Shown in pieces: positions 50,474 through 59,478 of a stretch of DNA of 64,000 nucleotides. The notes beneath the pieces are model-generated. The model saw nothing but the letters and a program-made list of their open reading frames with translations, was not told where the DNA came from and did not search any database. Numbering within the stretch: the stretch's first letter is position 1; every line of letters begins with the position of its first letter. The DNA lies in contig NZ_BMKU01000003.1 in assembly GCF_014644495.1 (NCBI RefSeq), positions 1 through 64,000 of the forward strand, read 5' to 3'. Origin of the DNA: Pseudarthrobacter polychromogenes. GTDB lineage: Bacteria > Actinomycetota > Actinomycetes > Actinomycetales > Micrococcaceae. The translations under genes were made by a program, and so were the position numbers.

Positions 50474-51691
50474 ATGACTTCCCCCGATGACCCCCAGCCC
50501 TTCAGCCTGCGCGGCATCGCGGTGGCAGCGTTCGGGCCCACGCTGCTCTACGGAATCGGCACTGGCGCCATCCTCCCGGTGGTGGCCCTGACCGCCCGGG
50601 ATCTGGGAGCGTCGGTGGCTGTGGCCGCCCTGATCGTCACCCTGATCGGGCTGGGTTCCTGGTTCTTCAACCTGCCCGCCTCTCTGGTCACGCTCAAATT
50701 CGGGGAGCGCTGGTCAATCGTGGGCGCCGCCGTCGCGGCCGGCCTCGCGCTCGCGGCCGCCGGGCTGACGTCGCTGGTTCCCGACGGGCTGTGGCTGCTC
50801 GCTGCGGCGATGGCCGTCGTCGGAATGTCCGGTGCCGTGTTTGGCCTGGCCCGGCAGAAGTACCTCACCGAGGCCGTGCCCGTGGAGTTCCGGGCGCGGG
50901 CGCTGTCCACCCTGGGCGGGGTGAACCGGATCGGCGTGTTCATCGGGCCATTCCTGGGCGCGGCCGTGATGCAGTTCGCCGGCATCAGCGGCGCCTACTG
51001 GGTGGGGGTGGTGGCCATGGCGGCTGCCGCGCTGTTGTCACTCACCATTCCGGACCTGGCCGTTGCTCCAGCGCCCGACGGCGGACACAAGGGTCCGGAG
51101 CCCACGCTGCGGAGCGTCGCGGCGTCCCACGCGGGCGTATTCCTCAGCCTGGGAGTGGGCATCCTGCTGCTCAGCGCGCTGCGCTCGTCCCGGCAGGTGG
51201 TCATCCCGCTGTGGGCGGACCACCTGGGCATGGACGCCACCTCGGCCTCCCTGATCTACGGGCTTTCCGGGGCCATCGACATGTTGGTGTTCTATCCCGC
51301 GGGCAAGCTCATGGACCGGAGAGGCCGGCAGTTTGTGGCCGTCCCCTCCACGCTGATCATGGGGATAGCGCTGCTGCTGATCCCTCTCACGGGATCCTTT
51401 GTGGGGCTGCTGCTGGCTGCGCTCCTGATCGGGTTTGGCAACGGGATCAGTTCCGGGCTGGTGATGACCCTCGGGGCGGACTTTTCGCCGGACCGTGGCC
51501 GCGGTCAGTTCCTGGGGCTGTGGCGGTTCATGGCTGATGCCGGGTCCACCGCCGGTCCAGTGCTCCTCTCCGGGGTGACCGCCGTTGCCACCCTGGGCGC
51601 GGGGGTCTCAGCCACCGGCATCCTGGGCTTTGCGGCGGCGGCCGTGTTCGCCGTCGTTATTCCCCGCCTGAAGCACCGACGCAACTACTAG
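50474..51691 (+). CDS. Major facilitator superfamily transporter
   Basis: 405 residues, about 12 helices. An MFS loop element (VTLKFGERWSIVGAAVAAGL) and mid-protein loop are present; KLMDRRGRQFVAVPSTLIMG gives the second-half A-motif. Probably a drug or metabolite exporter. The following lipase-like gene lies 15 bp downstream and may be cotranscribed. Confidence 0.9.
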   Translation: MTSPDDPQPFSLRGIAVAAFGPTLLYGIGTGAILPVVALTARDLGASVAVAALIVTLIGLGSWFFNLPASLVTLKFGERWSIVGAAVAAGLALAAAGLTSLVPDGLWLLAAAMAVVGMSGAVFGLARQKYLTEAVPVEFRARALSTLGGVNRIGVFIGPFLGAAVMQFAGISGAYWVGVVAMAAAALLSLTIPDLAVAPAPDGGHKGPEPTLRSVAASHAGVFLSLGVGILLLSALRSSRQVVIPLWADHLGMDATSASLIYGLSGAIDMLVFYPAGKLMDRRGRQFVAVPSTLIMGIALLLIPLTGSFVGLLLAALLIGFGNGISSGLVMTLGADFSPDRGRGQFLGLWRFMADAGSTAGPVLLSGVTAVATLGAGVSATGILGFAAAAVFAVVIPRLKHRRNY

Positions 51692-51706
51692 GGATATCCT
51701 CGACAG

Positions 51707-52411
51707 ATGAGTGAACGGGGCGTGAGCGCTCGGACAAGTCCGTTGCGGAAAGCCATGTGGTGGCTGCAGGACTACCTATATGCCGCGGGATGGCAGGTCC
51801 GCGGAGTGTTGTCGCGGGTCCAGCCAGGATCCTTCCACCAGGGCCACCGGCGGCCTGTGGTGATCATTCCGGGTGTCTACGAAAACTGGCAGTTCATGAT
51901 GCCGCTGATCCAGTGCATCCACGACGCCGGCCATCCCGTCCACGTGGTCACGGTGCTGCAGCGGAACAAACTTGAGGTGCCCGTGGCGGCGCGGATGGTG
52001 GCCCAACACATCGAGGAAGCGGGGCTGCAGGACGCTGCGATCGTGGCGCACAGCAAGGGAGGCCTGATCGGCAAGTACACCATGCTGATGCTGGACCCCG
52101 AGGAGCGGATCGACCGGATGGTCACCGTGTGCACGCCGTTTTCGGGATCGCGCTACGCCAGGTACATGCTGCTGCCCACCCTGAGGATCTTCTCGCCCCG
52201 CAACGCCCTGACGCTGGAGCTCGCCCGCGAAGAGGCCATCAACAGCCGCATCACCTCCATCTACGGCCCGTTCGATCCGCACATCCCGGAGGGCAGCGTC
52301 CTTCCCGGCGCCACCAACATCGAGCTGCCCGCTGCCGGGCACTTCATGATCTTGGGTGATCCTGAGACGGCGCGGATCATCGTTGAGCAGCTGAACCCCG
52401 ACGAGCCGTGA
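51707..52411 (+). CDS. Lipase-like alpha/beta hydrolase
   Basis: 234 residues: VVIIPGVYENWQFMMPLI (oxyanion region), AIVAHSKGGLIGKYTMLM (nucleophile Ser in HSKGG), and a late GHFMILGD (catalytic His). No signal peptide, so it is cytoplasmic. It overlaps the convergent monooxygenase gene by 35 bp. The substrate is unknown. Confidence 0.82.
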   Translation: MSERGVSARTSPLRKAMWWLQDYLYAAGWQVRGVLSRVQPGSFHQGHRRPVVIIPGVYENWQFMMPLIQCIHDAGHPVHVVTVLQRNKLEVPVAARMVAQHIEEAGLQDAAIVAHSKGGLIGKYTMLMLDPEERIDRMVTVCTPFSGSRYARYMLLPTLRIFSPRNALTLELAREEAINSRITSIYGPFDPHIPEGSVLPGATNIELPAAGHFMILGDPETARIIVEQLNPDEP

Positions 52412-53489
52412 CGCCCGTGCGTGGGTGCGTTGGGGCTGCGATGTCCCGGGCAATGAATGCCGCGTCCCTGCCTACGCCGTGGACCATGGATGACGCCAGC
52501 GACTGCTGGAAGGTGGCGCCCAGGAAGTACAGCCCGGCCTGCGCCTGGGCGACGCCACGGTTGTGTACCGGCTCGCCGTCGGGGCCGAAAACAGGCAAAT
52601 GAAGCCACTCCAGTTCCGGCTGGAAGCCGGTGCACCAGATCACGTTGACCACATCCAGCGTTCTGCCGTCCGCCAGCATCGGCAGGCCGTCCTTGCTGCC
52701 CTCCGTTCTAGGGACGCGTTCGACGCCGGCGTGCACCAGATCGCGGTTCTTTACTCTGACAAGTGGTCCGCTGTGGGCAAGGATCTGCGGGCGGGCTTTC
52801 CGGCCGGCAGGCGTGTTGAGGGTAAGGATGTGCGAGAAGGCGAAGAAGGCGGCGAGGGTGAGCGGGCGGGCGGCCACGGCGTCGATGGGCCAGGGGATCT
52901 CCCCGGGGTGCCTGCCGGAGAGGTAGGTCTTGCGGGCTACTGCAAGTTCCAGGGCGATGTCCGCGCCGGAGTTTCCCGCCCCGACCACCAAAACGGACCC
53001 CGGGGCAAGGTCGTTGGGGTTCTTGTAGCTTGCCGCCGTCAGTTGCCGGATGTTCGGGCTGAGAAGATCTGCGAATGACGGCACTTTGGGCCTCCGGTCC
53101 CATCCGGATGCAACTACCACGTTGTCCGCCTCAAAGACCCGACCGCCTGCGTCAATGACAAAGTTGTGCCCGTTATGGCTGAGGCTGGTGACCCGGACGC
53201 GGTTCGTTACCGGGAGCTGGAACTTCTCTGCGTAGCTGTCCAGGTAGTCAGCGAATTCTTCCCGGGACGGGTAGGACCACGGTGGTCCTGGGTAGCGGCT
53301 GCCGGGAAGGGCATCGTACCGGGCCGGAGTGAAGAGCCGGAGGGAGTCCCAGCGGCTGCGCCAGCTGTCTCCGGGCCTGGCGTTCTCATCCAGGATGACG
53401 AAGGGACGCTTCAAGCGGGACAGGTGGTAGCCCATGGCCAAACCTGCCTGGCCTCCGCCGATGACGACGGTATCGAAGTGCTCTGACAT
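52377..53489 (-). CDS. Flavin-containing monooxygenase-like protein
   Basis: 370 residues with the FAD motif VVIGGGQAGLAMGYHLSRL, the RYPGPPWSYPSREEFADYL region of this family, the NADPH motif VLVVGAGNSGADIAL and IWCTGFQPEL. It may oxygenate a heteroatom or carbonyl compound. It is divergent from the TetR gene, whose operator lies just upstream, so substrate-induced control is likely. Confidence 0.9.
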   Translation of the reverse strand: MSEHFDTVVIGGGQAGLAMGYHLSRLKRPFVILDENARPGDSWRSRWDSLRLFTPARYDALPGSRYPGPPWSYPSREEFADYLDSYAEKFQLPVTNRVRVTSLSHNGHNFVIDAGGRVFEADNVVVASGWDRRPKVPSFADLLSPNIRQLTAASYKNPNDLAPGSVLVVGAGNSGADIALELAVARKTYLSGRHPGEIPWPIDAVAARPLTLAAFFAFSHILTLNTPAGRKARPQILAHSGPLVRVKNRDLVHAGVERVPRTEGSKDGLPMLADGRTLDVVNVIWCTGFQPELEWLHLPVFGPDGEPVHNRGVAQAQAGLYFLGATFQQSLASSMVHGVGRDAAFIARDIAAPTHPRTGVTARRGSAAQR

Positions 53490-53586
53490 GGTGCCCTGCC
53501 CTTCCGCCCTCTGCCGCTGAGCTGCACCTCCTGCCGCGTGCCGCCTTGTTGTTCGGCAGCGCCGCGGTTCTGGGGCTTCCTGCTAG

Positions 53587-53615
53587 AATTCATCCGAAGA
53601 GTATTCGGATGAATT
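53587..53615. promoter_or_regulatory. TetR operator between monooxygenase and regulator genes
   Basis: AATTCATCCGAA-GAGTA-TTCGGATGAATT is a perfect 12-bp inverted repeat with a 5-bp spacer in the divergent promoter. Such quality strongly suggests the binding site of the adjacent TetR protein. Confidence 0.85.
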
Positions 53616-53631
53616 AAGGCTAGGCCTGGCG

Positions 53632-54279
53632 ATGAGTGAAGTCAATGCCCCAGCACGCCGCTACCACTCGCCCCGGCGGCGGGAACAAGCGGCCGCAACA
53701 CGTGACGCGATACTCGCCGCTGCCCACGAAATGTTCGTGACGGAGGGGTACGCCCGGACCACTGTGGCGGACATCGGCAGGAGGGCGGGCGTCGCCGTCG
53801 ATACGATCTATGCCGCCGTCGGCAGGAAGCCGGACCTGCTGCGCGCAGTGGTGGAATCTGCAATTTCGGGCACGGGGCAGGCTGTGCCGGCCGAGGAGCG
53901 CGACTACGTTCGCCGCCTTCGCCGGGCGGCAACGGCGGCGGAGAAGATCAGCATCTATGCCGACGCCCTGGTCCGTATTCAGCCTCGGCTGGCTCCCGTC
54001 TATGCCGCCCTTCGGGACGCGGCGGTCACCGACGGGGACTGCGATGCGCTCTGGAAGCAGATCTCTGAGCGGCGGGCCGCCAACATGCGGAAGTTCATCG
54101 ATGATCTCGCGTCGACCGGCGAGTTGCGGAACGACCGGCCGGCAGCCGAGCTCGCGGATGTGGTCTGGAGCATGAACGGGCCTGAGTACTGGCTGCTCCT
54201 GGTGGACCAGCGCGGATGGACCCCGGCGCAGTTCGCCGCATGGCTCGCGGACGCATGGGGCCGTCTGCTGCTGGAATGA
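53632..54279 (+). CDS. TetR-family regulator of the flavin monooxygenase
   Basis: 215 residues with the TetR helix-turn-helix (RDAILAAAHEMFVTEGYART, TVADIGRRAGVAVDTIYAAV) and an unassigned ligand domain. Divergent from the monooxygenase across the 53587 operator, which is the usual layout for a dedicated repressor. Confidence 0.92.
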   Translation: MSEVNAPARRYHSPRRREQAAATRDAILAAAHEMFVTEGYARTTVADIGRRAGVAVDTIYAAVGRKPDLLRAVVESAISGTGQAVPAEERDYVRRLRRAATAAEKISIYADALVRIQPRLAPVYAALRDAAVTDGDCDALWKQISERRAANMRKFIDDLASTGELRNDRPAAELADVVWSMNGPEYWLLLVDQRGWTPAQFAAWLADAWGRLLLE

Positions 54280-54436
54280 ATGGACGACGCGTTACGCGGA
54301 CACATATGCCGGTTCTGCTGACCCCGCGGGGTTTTTCCTCGGGGAGATGCGCTCGATATCCTCGATGCAGGACCGGCCACGCCTGCCGGGATGGCCTTGT
54401 GCGGTATGCGGCAGAAGAACGGAAGGACGCATCTTT

Positions 54437-55339
54437 ATGACGCCACGCCTGGAGGGCAACCCAGCCGTTCCGGCGGAGCCCGACCACTCACCCTCCAGCA
54501 ACGCGGTGGAACGGCGGCAAAGCCGGTGGGCCACCGTCCTGGCGGTGCTGCAGCGGGTGCTGTACCTGGTGGTGACTGTCGCGGTCGGCTGGGCTATGTA
54601 CTTTTTCCTTCTGTCGCGGCTCTCCCGCGGCCCTGACCAGGCGTGGGTATTCCTGCCGGTCTGGCTGATCCTGGCCTACGCGCTGCTGCCGCGCGTCCAT
54701 AAAATCCTGAGCAGCCTCTACATCCCGGACTACTTCATTGGCAGGGCCAGGACGGGCGACGGCGTCCTTGGCGATCCCGTGAACCTCGCCGTGGTGGGGA
54801 CGCAGGAGGAGCTGCGCCGGGCCATGCGCACCGCCGGCTGGGTGGAGGCCGACCCCATCACCCCGGCCACGGCCTGGCACACCCTCACCTCCACTGTGCT
54901 GGGCCGCAGCTATCCGGCCGCCCCCGTCAGCTCGCTCTACGTGTTCGGCAACCGGCAGGACCTCGCATTTCAGCGCGAGATCGACGGGAATCCGCGCAAG
55001 CGGCACCACGTCCGGTTCTGGAAGTGCCCGCCCGGATGGATGCTGCCCGGCGGCCTGTCCGTGGACTGGGTGGGCGCCGGAACGTACGACCGGAGCGTCG
55101 GCCTGTCCCTGTTCACCTTCCAGATCACGCACAAGATCGCCGACCGCACGGACGAGGAGCGCGATTTCATTATCGCCACGCTGCAGGCAGCCGACGCGGT
55201 GGAGTCGGTCCACGTCATCCTCAACTACTCCAGCGGATACCACCACCGCAACGGCGGCGGCGACGCCATCCGAACCGACGGGCACCTGCCCATCATTGAT
55301 TTGTACGAGCCAGGGCGGCCGGGCGTGGTGGGGTCCTAG
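54437..55339 (+). CDS. LssY-type membrane protein
   Basis: 300 residues. One or two membrane helices (LVVTVAVGWAMYFFLLS, VFLPVWLILAYALLP) precede a soluble part matching the LssY C-terminal domain (DPVNLAVVGTQEELRRAMRT, GWVEADPITPATAW, SLYVFGNRQDLAFQREID, HHVRFWKC). In Legionella the domain accompanies type I secretion genes; its activity is unknown. It is a single gene here. Confidence 0.8.
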   Translation: MTPRLEGNPAVPAEPDHSPSSNAVERRQSRWATVLAVLQRVLYLVVTVAVGWAMYFFLLSRLSRGPDQAWVFLPVWLILAYALLPRVHKILSSLYIPDYFIGRARTGDGVLGDPVNLAVVGTQEELRRAMRTAGWVEADPITPATAWHTLTSTVLGRSYPAAPVSSLYVFGNRQDLAFQREIDGNPRKRHHVRFWKCPPGWMLPGGLSVDWVGAGTYDRSVGLSLFTFQITHKIADRTDEERDFIIATLQAADAVESVHVILNYSSGYHHRNGGGDAIRTDGHLPIIDLYEPGRPGVVGS

Positions 55340-55365
55340 TGTGCGTCCGAATAGGACTTTCCTAT

Positions 55366-55552
55366 TTGACCCCGAGTCACACGTTTATATGGCGTCGGCT
55401 TACGGCTTAACGCAGGCTGTGGGATAGCGCTTACCGGCGTCTGACCTGCTGCTTTATTCTTGCGCGAACCTTGATCGAATCCCTTATCAGGTCCTGAGAT
55501 TTGCCTTGCAGAGTGGTCCTCAGATCCACAAACACACACGCAAAGTCTGAGG
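55366..55552 (+). promoter_or_regulatory. Leader of the SipW operon with competing hairpins
   Basis: TTGACC (55366) and a TTATAT box form a possible promoter. In the leader, CTGAG (55494), CTCAG (55519) and CTGAG (55547) can pair in two exclusive ways. The second pairing (CCTCAGA/TCTGAGG) covers the GAGGGG ribosome site of the first subunit gene. This may be a translational switch. Confidence 0.4.
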
Positions 55553-55561
55553 GGACACACC

Positions 55562-56125
55562 ATGAAGAACAGCACTCTGATCAAAGGCACCGCAGCCATC
55601 GCAGTAGGCGCAGCACTGCTGCTGGGCGGCAGCGGAACTCTGGCCGCCTGGAACGACTCCGTCTCGGCTGCCCCCGGAACCATCACGGCCGGAACCTTGG
55701 ATGTGGCAAAGACTGCCGCAGGAGTATGGAAGGACCGCGCCAACAACACCATCGCTGACATTAGCGCCTACCGTGTGGTCCCAGGTGACAAGCTCACCTT
55801 TACCCAGGACGTGGACGTCACGCTGACCGGCGATAAGATGGCGGCCAGCATCACGGCCCTCGGTACCGGCGAGTCCAACGGCTTTACCTCAAACAATGTG
55901 TCCATCACCGGACCGAGCCTCACGGTCGGTGGGACCGCGATCGCGAACAATCTGACCCAATCGGCAAACGTCCAGAAGGTCACTGCCACGATTACGTTCG
56001 AGTTCCTCTCAGGCACTTCGGGACAGTCTGACGTCAACAAAACCTACGACTTCGGCAACATAGGCTTTACGCTGCAGCAGGTAGTAGCAGGCGACGGACT
56101 GGTTCCAAAGCCCGCGGGCGCATAA
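55562..56125 (+). CDS. Alternate-signal-peptide exported protein (TasA/CalY-like subunit)
   Basis: 187 residues after GAGGGG. The start KGTAAIAVGAALLLGGSGTL followed by AAWND is the 'alternate-type' signal peptide recognised by SipW-like peptidases in actinobacteria. The rest is Thr/Ser/Gly-rich beta structure (KLTFTQDVDVTLTGDKM, KVTATITFEF), as in TasA/CalY matrix subunits. First gene of a four-gene operon. Confidence 0.85.
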   Translation: MKNSTLIKGTAAIAVGAALLLGGSGTLAAWNDSVSAAPGTITAGTLDVAKTAAGVWKDRANNTIADISAYRVVPGDKLTFTQDVDVTLTGDKMAASITALGTGESNGFTSNNVSITGPSLTVGGTAIANNLTQSANVQKVTATITFEFLSGTSGQSDVNKTYDFGNIGFTLQQVVAGDGLVPKPAGA

Positions 56126-56167
56126 CCCGCCATCCGCCACAAAGGCAGAAGATGACCAGGAGGACTC

Positions 56168-56776
56168 ATGCGCATCAAGCGCACACTGCAGGCGGCGGGC
56201 ATTATCGGCGCGGCAGTGATCCTGGGCCTCCTGACCGTCCAGGGGACGTACGCCCTCTGGAGCGCTACCGCAGTAGCGGCGCCGGGGACCGTCTCCTCCG
56301 CTTCCTTCACGGTCAATCTCACTGCTACGCCGTCCGGGCAGGCCACCACCATGACCCTCCCGGACGGCAAGCCGGCCAACCTGATTCTGACGCCGGCCGC
56401 GGCCCTGCTGCCCGGAACCTCCGTCTACGGCGGGGTGGTTGTCACCAACAGCACCGATGCCGGCGGAACGTTCAACACGGTCGCCACGGTAGGGCAGCCC
56501 GCAGTGGCGAATCTGTCCGGCGGGACACTCTCCCAGTACGTGACCGTCAGCGGGAAGGCCGCAGCCTCGGCAGCAGACTGCAGCACCGCCAGCGGATACG
56601 CACCGTTGGGCGCCTCCGGACTCGCATCATCAGCAGTTCCCAAGTCCGGTTCCACCGTGTTGTGTTTCCAGGTGACCCTCAGCCCATCAGCCCCGTCCGC
56701 CGTGAAAGGACAAGCAGTGGCCATCACCCTTCCGCTCACCGTTCGCCAACTCTGCGGGGTCCCCGGTGGCTGCTGA
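56168..56776 (+). CDS. Second SipW-dependent exported protein
   Basis: 202 residues with a signal of similar style (IIGAAVILGLLTVQGTYALW, then SATA) and a beta-rich mature part with a single pair of C-terminal cysteines. It overlaps the signal-peptidase gene, whose GTG lies 8 codons before its end region. Possibly a minor fibre subunit. Confidence 0.82.
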   Translation: MRIKRTLQAAGIIGAAVILGLLTVQGTYALWSATAVAAPGTVSSASFTVNLTATPSGQATTMTLPDGKPANLILTPAAALLPGTSVYGGVVVTNSTDAGGTFNTVATVGQPAVANLSGGTLSQYVTVSGKAAASAADCSTASGYAPLGASGLASSAVPKSGSTVLCFQVTLSPSAPSAVKGQAVAITLPLTVRQLCGVPGGC

Positions 56777-57410
56777 CCTGACTGAACGCCCGCTGGCCCA
56801 CGCCGCCGCTGCGGTTCCGGACGCGCCCAAGGCTGCATCGCCGTCGTACTCGAAGAAAGGGAGCGCCGGCGCCCAGGCGCTTGCCTTTGTGGGACGCCTG
56901 GCAAGCATGGCTGCAATGCTCATTGCGCTGTTCGCGGCATTGGTCCTGATCGTGGTGCCGGTGGCGACGGGATCGCACACGTATACCGTGCTCACCAACT
57001 CCATGGCACCCAAATTTCCGCCCGGCACCTTCCTGGTGATGAAGCCGGCGCCTTTCGGGGAGCTCAAGTACGGGGACGTCATCACGTTCCAGCTCTACTC
57101 CGGAAGGCCGGAGGTGGAAACCCACCGGATTGTGGGCTTCGGGGCCACCCAGGCCGGTGAGAAGACACTTATCACCAGGGGCGACAACAACGGCGCCAAC
57201 GATGCCGCTCCGGTCCGGGAGATCCAGGTCAAGGGCAAGCTGTTTTACGCCGTTCCCCAGGTGGGGTTCGTTGCCAACGCACTTGGCAACGCCGACCGTG
57301 GACTATGGACCACGCTTGCCGCCATAGGACTAATCGGGTACGGCACCATCCTGGTCTTCAAGTCTGTGCGCGGATCGCGCAAGCAGGCCGCAGTGGCTGA
57401 GGCCGGGTAA
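56766..57410 (+). CDS. sipW: SipW-type signal peptidase I
   Basis: 214 residues from a GTG at 56766. A membrane helix (MAAMLIALFAALVLIVVP) precedes the catalytic Ser79 (TVLTNSMAP) and His120 (ETHRIVGF). A Ser-His dyad marks the ER/SipW branch rather than the usual Ser-Lys type. RGDNNGANDAAPV is the third family box; a second helix ends the protein. It should process the three neighbouring subunits. Confidence 0.92.
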   Translation: MAADLTERPLAHAAAAVPDAPKAASPSYSKKGSAGAQALAFVGRLASMAAMLIALFAALVLIVVPVATGSHTYTVLTNSMAPKFPPGTFLVMKPAPFGELKYGDVITFQLYSGRPEVETHRIVGFGATQAGEKTLITRGDNNGANDAAPVREIQVKGKLFYAVPQVGFVANALGNADRGLWTTLAAIGLIGYGTILVFKSVRGSRKQAAVAEAG

Positions 57411-57895
57411 TGCGGCGTTTTCTCGGCCTGCCGGGCGCGTCCGCCGCCGTAGGAGCTTTTGTAGTCACGGTGCTGCTGGGCTTTGGCGTGCCTACAGCGT
57501 CTGCGCTGTGGCAACAAAGCGCGACGGCGACCATGACCGTCACCGCGGCAGCGAACTGGCCCGGTTCTGCGTTCCAGCAGTTCGCCTGCTCAAGGATGGA
57601 CAACGCGGATAAAACGGTTGCCCTCAACTATGTCCTGCCCGACGCTCCCGCGTCCCTCACCCTTTCCGCCAAGAGGCCGGACGGGTCATACGGACCGCCC
57701 TATACGGTGGCGGGCGCCGGTGCTTCGGGAAGCATCATCCTCACTGAGAACTCACAAATCATCGCGGAGAACCGTGCGATGAGCCTGCTGATGGTGAGGG
57801 CAACGGCGACCTTTTCAAACGGCACAGCGGCGTCCGCTGAAGTAGCTTTGAGGCTGGATGTCGGCACTAACAACGGCAAGATCTACTGCGCGTAG
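57410..57895 (+). CDS. Third SipW-dependent exported protein
   Basis: 161 residues, start coupled to the peptidase stop (TAATG). A signal-like helix (GAFVVTVLLGFGVPTASALW) ends in ALW-QQSATATM. The beta-rich mature domain carries two cysteines (FACSRMD and the C-terminal YCA). Probably a further subunit or cap of the same fibre. Confidence 0.8.
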   Translation: MRRFLGLPGASAAVGAFVVTVLLGFGVPTASALWQQSATATMTVTAAANWPGSAFQQFACSRMDNADKTVALNYVLPDAPASLTLSAKRPDGSYGPPYTVAGAGASGSIILTENSQIIAENRAMSLLMVRATATFSNGTAASAEVALRLDVGTNNGKIYCA

Positions 57896-57936
57896 CCATC
57901 GGCGCGTCCCAGGCGGTCCTTGCCCGTAGCCATAAA

Positions 57937-57951
57937 CACCCCCGGGGGTAT
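57937..57951. promoter_or_regulatory. CsoR-family-like operator before DUF302
   Basis: CACCCCCGGGGGTAT is a G/C-tract palindrome of the kind bound by CsoR/CstR regulators. It lies 50 bp upstream of the DUF302 gene. No CsoR gene is in the window. Confidence 0.5.
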
Positions 57952-57999
57952 ACGATGGCGAAGTACCCACCAGCAGGAGCAACCGCCTGAGGAGGCACC

Positions 58000-58443
58000 A
58001 TGAGCTACACGCACACCATCACCGTTCCGCTTGCCTGGGACGAGGCGCTGCAGCAGACCAAGGACGCCCTGGCCGAACAGGGTTTTGGCATCCTTTCGGA
58101 GATCAACGTCCGCGCCACCTTTGAGGCGAAGCTGGGTGCTGACGCGGCCGCAGCCGTTGGCGACTACATCATCCTCGGCGCCTGCAACCCCAATCTGGCC
58201 AGCCGTGCCCTCGCAGCCGAGCCGGACATGGGTGCCCTGCTGCCCTGCAACGTTGTGGTCCGCCGCAGCACCGACGCCGGCGAAACCACCATTCAGGCGA
58301 TCGATCCGCAAACCATGGTGCAGCTCAGTGACAACCCGGCGGTCAAGGAAGTAGCGGACGACGCCGACACGCGTCTCCGCGCGGCCCTCGCCAGCCTTGG
58401 TGGCAGCGTCAGCGCGGGCGGCAGCGCCGGCCCGGCGAACTGA
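58000..58443 (+). CDS. DUF302 protein
   Basis: 147 residues: YTHTITVPLAWDEALQQTKD, ALAEQGFGILSEINVRATFE and LLPCNVVVRRSTDAGETTIQ fit DUF302, a small fold often found with sulfur or metal homeostasis genes. GACNPNLASRAL keeps the family Cys. The following methyltransferase gene starts five bases after its stop. Confidence 0.9.
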   Translation: MSYTHTITVPLAWDEALQQTKDALAEQGFGILSEINVRATFEAKLGADAAAAVGDYIILGACNPNLASRALAAEPDMGALLPCNVVVRRSTDAGETTIQAIDPQTMVQLSDNPAVKEVADDADTRLRAALASLGGSVSAGGSAGPAN

Positions 58444-58448
58444 GACGC

Positions 58449-59141
58449 GTGACCGGCGGCGGCCAGCGAAGCGACCCCGCGGGGGAGCGCGGGCCGGCGG
58501 AACTGCAGCACCCGCGCTTCGCCCGGGCCTACGCCCGCGCTGTCGAGGAGATGAACCGCCGCGGCGCTACCGAACATCGCCGTGAGCTGCTGGCCGGGCT
58601 GCACGGGTCCGTCGTCGAAATCGGCGCCGGCGACGGTTCCGGTTTCGCGCTGTACCCGCCGGCCGTCACCCACGTGCTGGCTATCGAGCCGGACGACGAC
58701 CTCAGGCGCATCGCCGCCGCCAAAGCCGTCTCGGCTCCGGTGCCCGTGACTGTCTGTGCCGGAGCAGCCGAACAGATTCCGGCAGCAGATGCCAGCGTGG
58801 ATGCCGTTGTGTCCAGCCTGGTTCTGTGCAGCGTCAGCGAGCAGGCGCCGGTGCTGGCCGAGATCCGGCGCGTCCTGCGTCCCGGGGGGATCCTCGCTTT
58901 CTACGAGCACGTCCGCTCGGACAGCAGGCTGCTTGCGGCAGTGGAGGACCTGCTGGCGCCTGCATGGCAGCTGTTCGCCGGCGGATGCCATCCAAACCGG
59001 GACACAGTGGCGGCCATCGGGGAGGCTGGCTTTGTTCCGGTAGGCAGCCGCCGCTTCAATTTCGCCGTCCTTCCGTTGTCGCCCGCCTTGGCCCATGTGC
59101 TGGGCACGGCCGTCAACCCCGGGCCAACCGCCGGGGCCTGA
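58449..59141 (+). CDS. SAM-dependent methyltransferase
   Basis: 230 residues from a GTG. VVEIGAGDGSGFALYPPAVT (SAM-binding motif I), AIEPDDDLRRIA, DAVVSSLVLCSV and LRPGGILAFYEHVRSDS place it in the Methyltransf_11 group. A terminator follows. The substrate is unknown; cotranscription with DUF302 is likely. Confidence 0.88.
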   Translation: MTGGGQRSDPAGERGPAELQHPRFARAYARAVEEMNRRGATEHRRELLAGLHGSVVEIGAGDGSGFALYPPAVTHVLAIEPDDDLRRIAAAKAVSAPVPVTVCAGAAEQIPAADASVDAVVSSLVLCSVSEQAPVLAEIRRVLRPGGILAFYEHVRSDSRLLAAVEDLLAPAWQLFAGGCHPNRDTVAAIGEAGFVPVGSRRFNFAVLPLSPALAHVLGTAVNPGPTAGA

Positions 59142-59163
59142 CCCGGGACAAGAGAGCGTGGAA

Positions 59164-59203
59164 ATCCCGGCGCCGCCATTGGGGGGAAGGGCGGCGCCGG
59201 GAT
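59164..59203 (+). terminator. Intrinsic terminator of the methyltransferase operon
   Basis: A 14-bp stem ATCCCGGCGCCGCC / GGCGGCGCCGGGAT with a 12-nt loop, followed by GTTTG. Confidence 0.85.
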
Positions 59204-59257
59204 GTTTGAGGAGCACGCGTCCGCTTGCAGGGGGACTAAAGTGCTCGCCGTCTCACG

Positions 59258-59323
59258 GCCGCCAGGAGCCGGGCGAGGGGCCGTTGTTACCTGGCGGAGC
59301 CCACTTCAAGACGCCGCCAGGAG
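59258..59323 (+). other. Structured element with competing pairings in a gene-free gap
   Basis: GCCGCCAGGAG occurs at 59258 and 59313, and CCTGGCGG (59290) can pair with either copy. The second copy holds a ribosome-site-like AGGAG in front of a 21-codon frame. The region between the convergent genes (59210-59478) has no other gene. A small RNA is possible but unproven. Confidence 0.35.
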
Positions 59324-59478
59324 AGTGATGGGCTGCGAAGCCAATCCGGCTGGATGGCCTGCTGCTTGCCTGCTGCCGCCGCCCGTCTCCTGACAGCCAC
59401 TACTATCCACCGGGCCCATCAAAATACTCACCAGTAATGCGTCAAGGTTTGGTCAAGGTTTCCCTGGCCTGCGGGGGC

